DNA of 64,000 nucleotides from Timonella corticicola (GTDB lineage Bacteria > Actinomycetota > Actinomycetes > Actinomycetales > Cellulomonadaceae), in contig NZ_JBHUOP010000001.1 in assembly GCF_042683685.1 (NCBI RefSeq), forward strand, positions 372,001-436,000, in the 5' to 3' direction. A program made the position numbers and the translations under genes. Shown one piece after another: positions 59,459 to 64,000 of the stretch (its first letter is position 1; each line of letters opens with the position of its first letter). Under the pieces are notes generated by a model. It saw only the letters and a program-made list of their open reading frames with translations. It searched no databases and was not told the origin of the DNA.

Positions 59459-60247
59459 TTAGATTGGTACAGAGTAGGTGAGGGTGGCTTGGATGCTGCT
59501 GACGTGGGCGAGAGCGTACGCGTACCAGGGTGAAAGCAGGACGCCTTTTGCGGTGCCAGCGGCCAAGCCGAGTGCGATGTCGGAGTTGATTGGGACTTGG
59601 TAGTAGCGTGGCTGGGCATCGATATACATGTCGGCGCTGTCGTCCGCCCACGAGGAGGGCGGACCACTAGGCAGCGACGTGTAACTGTGTGCACCGATGT
59701 CGAGGCCGGTGAAGGGCTCCCAATTCAAACTGAGCGACGCAGAGATAGTGAGATAGCCTGACTCGATGGTTGCTCCGGAGGGGATGTCGCTGACGCGTGG
59801 AATCTCCACGGCAGTGTAGAAGTGCTTGTACATGGACGGCATGCCTGGCACGTCGGTCCATAACCCCACGCGAGATTGCCCGGTAGACGCTATTTGAGTC
59901 CACGAGTAGATCGAGTCACGCTCTATCGCTTCGCATTCCCACATGCGGCCAGCGTTCACGGTGGCTTCGCCGTAAGCACGAGGACGCTCACGTAGATCCA
60001 GGGAGTTGCGTCCTAGTACCCACCAGCCGGACCCAATGGCGATCAGGCCGACAAAGTCATCGACTTGTGGCGTGTAGGTGTCGAACCAACGAATTCCGTG
60101 CAGCAGGATCGGTTCGTTCGGATTGCCGGGATTAATATCCACGGTCAGGGATTTCGCGCCCGTATCAATGGCAGTGACCACGCCGAGCAGAGACAGTGCG
60201 GCTTGTTTCCCGGCGACTGTGCCGATCGCTTGGACCAGATCAGACAT
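59459..60247 (-). CDS. Phage tail spike/baseplate-like protein
   Basis: 262 aa. The N-terminal ~90 residues look like an OB-fold of the kind at the base of phage spikes (LLGVVTAIDTGAKSLTVDINPGNPNEPILLHGIRWFDTY..VDDFVGLIAIGSGWWVLGR). A strand-rich domain follows with SGYLTISASLSLNWEPFTG and ends IQATLTYSVPI, which resembles a carbohydrate- or surface-binding fold. Its start overlaps the DUF5047 gene by 8 bases. It is probably part of the tail tip; exact role unknown. Confidence 0.7.
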   Translation of the reverse strand: MSDLVQAIGTVAGKQAALSLLGVVTAIDTGAKSLTVDINPGNPNEPILLHGIRWFDTYTPQVDDFVGLIAIGSGWWVLGRNSLDLRERPRAYGEATVNAGRMWECEAIERDSIYSWTQIASTGQSRVGLWTDVPGMPSMYKHFYTAVEIPRVSDIPSGATIESGYLTISASLSLNWEPFTGLDIGAHSYTSLPSGPPSSWADDSADMYIDAQPRYYQVPINSDIALGLAAGTAKGVLLSPWYAYALAHVSSIQATLTYSVPI

Positions 60248-61370
60248 TGGCTCTCACATCCCTGGTACGTAGAGTAAATGCCCCACCGGCACGCAGAGGG
60301 ATGCTCAGCGAGTCGATGATGTGTTGGCGTGCGTTGGCTGCCGCGGGCGTGAGATCGGGGACGACGAGCACGGTGTCTCCTGCTTCAAGTGCTGGGTTGG
60401 GGATGGTGGACAAGTCCATGCCAGCGGAGATGCCGACGCGTTTAGCAAGTTCGGTCTGCCCTACGGCGCGAGCTTGCGCGAGGGTCGTAATCGTGGGGTT
60501 GTCGATGTACTCGGTGATCTTCCCGTAGGCGCCCGCGTCTGGATCACCCCAGCGTGTCAGCGATGTCGGATCGGTGTCGTACACGGCATCCCATAGTGGG
60601 ATGTAGTCGCTCGACGGGGAGCCGCTTTGCACGACTATCGCGTTAGTGACTCCTTCACGCGATTGGGAAGAGGCTCCATCGGTGAGGGTGCCTCCTGGAC
60701 CGGCTTTGATCGTCCACACTGGCGAGGAAGTCAGAGACGGTGCGTCTGTGATGATGAAGCGGCCCTCGCCGTCGCAGTAGACGACGCAGGAGATGGCCTG
60801 CGCGATTTTCTCGATAGCTCCCCACCGGTCGCGGTCTTCCACGAACGCTGGAACGCGAGCGTTCTTTCTCGTTTCGACGCTGATTTCAGCCTGTGGCAGA
60901 GTCTCTCGAACAAGCGTGCTGATGAGCGCGATAGCCGAAGGCCCTTGAATGGTGCGCGGGTACAGGAACGTATCATCGACCACGAACGCTTCTCGAGAAG
61001 CGCCAGTGATCGTCACCTCTGCGCCTGTCGCGCTCACATCGGGTACTTCATCGACGCGGAACACACCAAGCGGCACCCACTCAATCGTTTTGTCCGGAAA
61101 CACCAGCCCTTGCCTCACATGCACCTGGTGACCGCTCGTGCCGACCAAGTCACGCAGATCATGGTCGGTGTAGTCGGCACCCTGCACAATGGGCGGCAGC
61201 GTCAGAGTGAGTTTGCGCCTAACCGGAGACGCGAAATCCACGGTGACCGTTCCATCGGTAAACGGAAGGTTCGCGTGGACTGGCTGGCCACCCTTAGTAA
61301 CTCGTATCTGTGTGGTCACCGAGTGCGGTGTAGGGATCGTTTCGAGATACTGCGTTGAGACTGGATACAT
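60240..61370 (-). CDS. Phage minor tail protein (DUF5047-like)
   Basis: 376 aa. The order of segments (N-terminal GTVTVDFASPVRRKLTLTLPP, then GVFRVDEVPDVSATGAEVTITGASR, then a helical AIALISTLVRETLP, and the C-terminal LAQARAVGQTELAKRVG) fits the DUF5047 family of actinophage tail proteins. These are thought to be the baseplate hub (Tal/gp27-like) that sits between the distal tail protein and the spike. It is overlapped by the spike-like gene and follows another tail gene by 4 bases. Call is by pattern and order. Confidence 0.75.
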   Translation of the reverse strand: MYPVSTQYLETIPTPHSVTTQIRVTKGGQPVHANLPFTDGTVTVDFASPVRRKLTLTLPPIVQGADYTDHDLRDLVGTSGHQVHVRQGLVFPDKTIEWVPLGVFRVDEVPDVSATGAEVTITGASREAFVVDDTFLYPRTIQGPSAIALISTLVRETLPQAEISVETRKNARVPAFVEDRDRWGAIEKIAQAISCVVYCDGEGRFIITDAPSLTSSPVWTIKAGPGGTLTDGASSQSREGVTNAIVVQSGSPSSDYIPLWDAVYDTDPTSLTRWGDPDAGAYGKITEYIDNPTITTLAQARAVGQTELAKRVGISAGMDLSTIPNPALEAGDTVLVVPDLTPAAANARQHIIDSLSIPLRAGGAFTLRTRDVRANV

Positions 61371-61374
61371 GGAG

Positions 61375-62181
61375 TTAGAGTCCTTGCGCTAGCTCGAAGT
61401 ACGTCAGACCAGTGGCTTTCAAGTCCGCGTACGTGGGATAGCGGGCCTTGAGCAGTGCGTAGCTGACACCAGCGACACCCGCGGAGTCTCCAGACGGACG
61501 AGTGGTCGCGGCCACCTCGATAGACCAGATGGCACCCTCCACGCCGTCAGCTTGAGCGAACAAAGCCCGTGAGACTTGCTTGACGAAGTACCAGCCGGCA
61601 TCGAACGGCGCGATCTTCGAGACGTGCTGGAGGAGCACGATGCGGCCTTTACGGAACGTGTTGGCAATCGCCGCGTCCTTGTCCGTGGTCAACACTTGGA
61701 GTGTGAGGCCGAACTCGGTTGCGTCGCGACCACCTTCCACGCCGACGCCCACGCCCTGTCCACCGGCAACCTGATAGATACCTCCCTGCGTCGCAGAGAT
61801 AACGTCAGAGATGGTTTTCTGGTTGGCGTGGCTGGTCGCATTCGGATCGCCTGCGAGCTTGAGCCAGATTCCAGGCTCCGCGCCCGTCGTGGGAACGCTC
61901 AGCGTTATCGTCTTCACGAGCACGTCGGAAGGAGAGTAGCCGCGTATCGTGTACGAGACCACGGAATCCAAAGGTGCTTCGTTATCGGAGATGACGAGGA
62001 AGCCACCCACCGCACGCTTATCACCGCCACGGATCCGTACGGGCGCTCGGCCTTCACTACGGTGGATAGTGATCCGTGAGACCTCCGAGGGCCATGCGGT
62101 GCCGAGGATCGTGAATCGCACGGACGCCCATCGTGTGTCGAAATCTGCGGTGACGATGCCGTCTGGGTCTGTCACAGCCAT
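61375..62181 (-). CDS. Phage tail protein (probable distal-tail/minor tail)
   Basis: 268 aa, strand-rich. Recognisable parts are the N-terminal fibronectin-like stretch (WASVRFTILGTAWPSEVSRITIHRSEG ... SYTIRGYSPSD) and a middle with GRDATEFGLTLQVLTTDKDAAIANTFRKGRIVLLQH. The C-terminal LLKARYPTYADLKATGLTYFELAQGL is common at the end of actinophage minor tail proteins. It lies directly after the tape measure gene (4 bases), the usual place of the distal tail (Dit) protein. No exact family name is certain. Confidence 0.7.
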   Translation of the reverse strand: MAVTDPDGIVTADFDTRWASVRFTILGTAWPSEVSRITIHRSEGRAPVRIRGGDKRAVGGFLVISDNEAPLDSVVSYTIRGYSPSDVLVKTITLSVPTTGAEPGIWLKLAGDPNATSHANQKTISDVISATQGGIYQVAGGQGVGVGVEGGRDATEFGLTLQVLTTDKDAAIANTFRKGRIVLLQHVSKIAPFDAGWYFVKQVSRALFAQADGVEGAIWSIEVAATTRPSGDSAGVAGVSYALLKARYPTYADLKATGLTYFELAQGL

Positions 62182-62184
62182 CTG

Positions 62185-64000
62185 TCAGTACCCCTTCCTG
62201 GCCGTGTTCACGGCCACTTTGATTTGCTTGTCTGCCACAGACCGCATTTCGGCCTTCATGTACTCGCCAGTGAACGGGTTTTGCACGTAAATATCAGGCA
62301 CGTTCACGCTTACGTGTGGGGCGGGTGCGGCCACAGCTTGAGGTTGAACATGCGGTGTGGTGAGGACTGGGTGACGGCTGACCTGTCCACCGTCCTTGAA
62401 TTGAGGCAGGTCGTTCAGGAGTGCTTGGCGGCGTAGTTGCGCCACGTTTCCATGTCCGCCCGCGGCCTGGACCTCAGCGGCAGTCCACACGTGCTCACCG
62501 TTGGAGAGCATCGCAGGTATCTCATCAGACGTGCCCGTACCAGGGCCTTCGATAGGTCCGCCCTTGGCTTTCGCGACGATCTTGCCGTTCTTGTCCTTCT
62601 TGAGTCCAAGTGCTGACAAGATTGCGTTATCGGCGCTGGTCGCGAGTTTCTCGATGGTGTCATACACCTTGTCCAGGGCCTTCTCAATGCCCGCGACCTG
62701 TGCTTCGGCGGCAGTTACTCCACCGGCATAGAACGTGCCGTTGACGGTGGTGTTTTTTGTCGCTGATGCTCCTGCTTTGGTTGTCCAGTAATCGATCGAC
62801 TCGTAGGCGCCGTTGAGTTTCTTCGCTGTGGCGGGATCTGCGAGTAGTGCGTCCGCTAGCAGGGTGCCGCCTTCGAGTCCCTCGTTCGCTATCTCGGCAA
62901 GGATGACGCCAGAGATACCCAGGGCAGCGAGACGGTCAAGTTTCCCCGTGAACGTTTTGAAGGCGGTGGCTTTCGCTTGTGCGTTCGCGAGGATGTCTTT
63001 TGCGGTGACCGATGCTTTAGTGCCCGGAGTAGTGACCTTCTCATGCCATATTCCGCCGACACTGTTGGTCCGCTGAACAAGCTTTTCGGTTTCTTCCGTG
63101 GCGGCTTTGATCGAGTCTGAAAGCCTGAACTCCCCGCCGAGTACTGACTTGACACCTGCCTGGATGCTTGCGAGATCGGAGAGATCCGTCTTCGCCTGAG
63201 CAAGTTCACCCTCAAGTTTCTCTGCCTGCCCGTAGGCCTTGGTGACAGCCTTCTCAATCTCCCACGCCTTGTCAGCAAGGTTCTTGCGCTGCTTCTTGGA
63301 CAAGTCAGTGTTCTTCGACATGTCACGCAGATCATCAGTGACCCCCAGCGCACCAGACAGCCCGGACGTGAACTGGTCTTGGGTTTCACCGCGGCGAGAC
63401 GAAATGACCGTGTCAGTACGCAGATCCTTAAGACGATCCACGCGGTCTGATGCGTTATCACGGGTCTCACGCAGATCCTTGAGGCGGTCTTCACGTGCCT
63501 TACGCAGATCCGCTAGCTCTTTCTCAGCATCCTTGAGCGCTTTCTTCTGCGCATTCAGTTCCTTGCGGGCATCCTTTACCGCGTCTTGTGCATCACGAGC
63601 GGCTTTCTTCGCAGCGGCTTTGGCTGCCGGATCCTTCGAGGATGTATCCGCACTGCGACGCTGTGCACGTGTGGATTCGTTTTGAGCAGATTCCAGTGCC
63701 TTTTCTGCCGATTTAACGTTCTTACGAGCAGTACGAACGACTGTTTTCTGTTTCTCGATGTCCTCGAGGTTTTTCTTTTCCGCAACCACAGCGGCTTGTG
63801 CATTTTGCTGCTGGGTGACAGCCCAACCGACACGTCCACCCGCCGCGAAGGCGGGTAGGTCACCTGACAATGCGGCGCGGCGCCACCGTTCGACGCCCAT
63901 GTGTCCGCCCATAGCCTGGACTTCACGAGCGGTTACAACATGCTCGCCGTTAGACAGCAAGGCTGGAATATCATCCGAGGTGCCTGTGCCAGGACCGTGG
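62185..64000 (-). CDS. Phage tape measure protein, C-terminal part (cut by window edge)
   Basis: The frame is open from 64000 to the stop at 62185; the start is beyond the right edge. About 605 codons are visible. Near 63300-63800 is a long coiled coil rich in Lys, Ala, Asp and Arg (KALKDAEKELADLRKAREDR and similar). A module GTGTSD(D/E)IPA(L/M)LSNGEHV-TA-EVQA-GG ... RR-AL-DLP-F-GG occurs twice: at the left end of the visible protein (64000-63835) and near the C-terminus (62550-62380). Such repeats are common in actinophage tape measures. It sets tail length and is the first tail gene seen here. Confidence 0.88.
   Translation of the reverse strand, partial: HGPGTGTSDDIPALLSNGEHVVTAREVQAMGGHMGVERWRRAALSGDLPAFAAGGRVGWAVTQQQNAQAAVVAEKKNLEDIEKQKTVVRTARKNVKSAEKALESAQNESTRAQRRSADTSSKDPAAKAAAKKAARDAQDAVKDARKELNAQKKALKDAEKELADLRKAREDRLKDLRETRDNASDRVDRLKDLRTDTVISSRRGETQDQFTSGLSGALGVTDDLRDMSKNTDLSKKQRKNLADKAWEIEKAVTKAYGQAEKLEGELAQAKTDLSDLASIQAGVKSVLGGEFRLSDSIKAATEETEKLVQRTNSVGGIWHEKVTTPGTKASVTAKDILANAQAKATAFKTFTGKLDRLAALGISGVILAEIANEGLEGGTLLADALLADPATAKKLNGAYESIDYWTTKAGASATKNTTVNGTFYAGGVTAAEAQVAGIEKALDKVYDTIEKLATSADNAILSALGLKKDKNGKIVAKAKGGPIEGPGTGTSDEIPAMLSNGEHVWTAAEVQAAGGHGNVAQLRRQALLNDLPQFKDGGQVSRHPVLTTPHVQPQAVAAPAPHVSVNVPDIYVQNPFTGEYMKAEMRSVADKQIKVAVNTARKGY

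Noticed and set aside
1..64000. CRISPR array, transposase or antiphage defence island
   Set aside because: No regular direct-repeat array, transposase-like protein or defence gene cluster was seen anywhere in the window.

Overview
The window looks like the chromosome of a high-GC Gram-positive actinobacterium (Actinomycetota, class Actinomycetes) carrying one end of an integrated tailed phage. Several things support this: the actinobacterial bc1-aa3 supercomplex genes (two-haem QcrC, Tat-type Rieske QcrA, CtaF), a SepH-type protein, a PASTA kinase beside an Rv2175c-like protein, proteins of the DUF3043, DUF3159, DUF3710, DUF4192, DUF4193, DUF5998 and DUF7455 families, a sigA/parE/parC neighbourhood, and many genes whose -10 box lies only 6-8 bases before the start codon (leaderless transcripts). 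I cannot name the genus.

Layout. 1-4.1 kb: partial aldo/keto reductase, DUF3043 protein, M20 dipeptidase, thioesterase and nadA. 4.2-7.25 kb: glycerate kinase and a sulfur cluster group (ErpA, TusA, a cysteine-desulfurase-like protein that lacks the PLP lysine). 7.5-16.2 kb: respiratory block, with ctaC-ctaD-ctaF on the plus strand, sodA, and ctaE-qcrC-qcrA-qcrB on the minus strand. 16.4-25.8 kb: receiver-like protein, trpD, RAM-domain regulator, acyl-CoA synthetase, ROK glucokinase, acyltransferase, PPi-type phosphofructokinase and class II DAHP synthase. 25.9-32.2 kb: PASTA kinase, Rv2175c-like protein, polyprenyl synthase, DUF4192 and universal stress protein. 32.4-43.6 kb: sigA, zinc-ribbon protein, parE, GNAT, parC and a GNAT/acyl-CoA synthetase fusion. 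43.7-55.1 kb: secreted RCC1-repeat protein, DUF5998, phosphodiesterase, SepH, DUF4193, dut, DUF3710, OB-fold protein, DUF3159, two TrkA proteins and an APC permease. 55.25-56.5 kb: TrmA-like RNA methyltransferase, the last host gene.

56.6 kb to the end: prophage genes, with all expressed genes on the minus strand. Read in transcription order (right to left) they are tape measure (cut by the window edge), two tail/baseplate proteins, a spike-like protein, a small protein, a tail-tip (probable receptor-binding) protein, an XhlA-like protein, an M15 endolysin and an r1t-type holin, ending in a terminator.

The most striking feature is in the tail-tip gene. Its coding sequence contains one arm of a perfect 43-bp inverted repeat (59009-59051). 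The other arm (58244-58286) begins a second, promoterless C-terminal cassette on the opposite strand, in the same reading phase. Inverting the 722 bp between the arms would swap the C-terminal half of the tail protein, which is the arrangement of a phage host-range switch. No recombinase gene is visible in the window.
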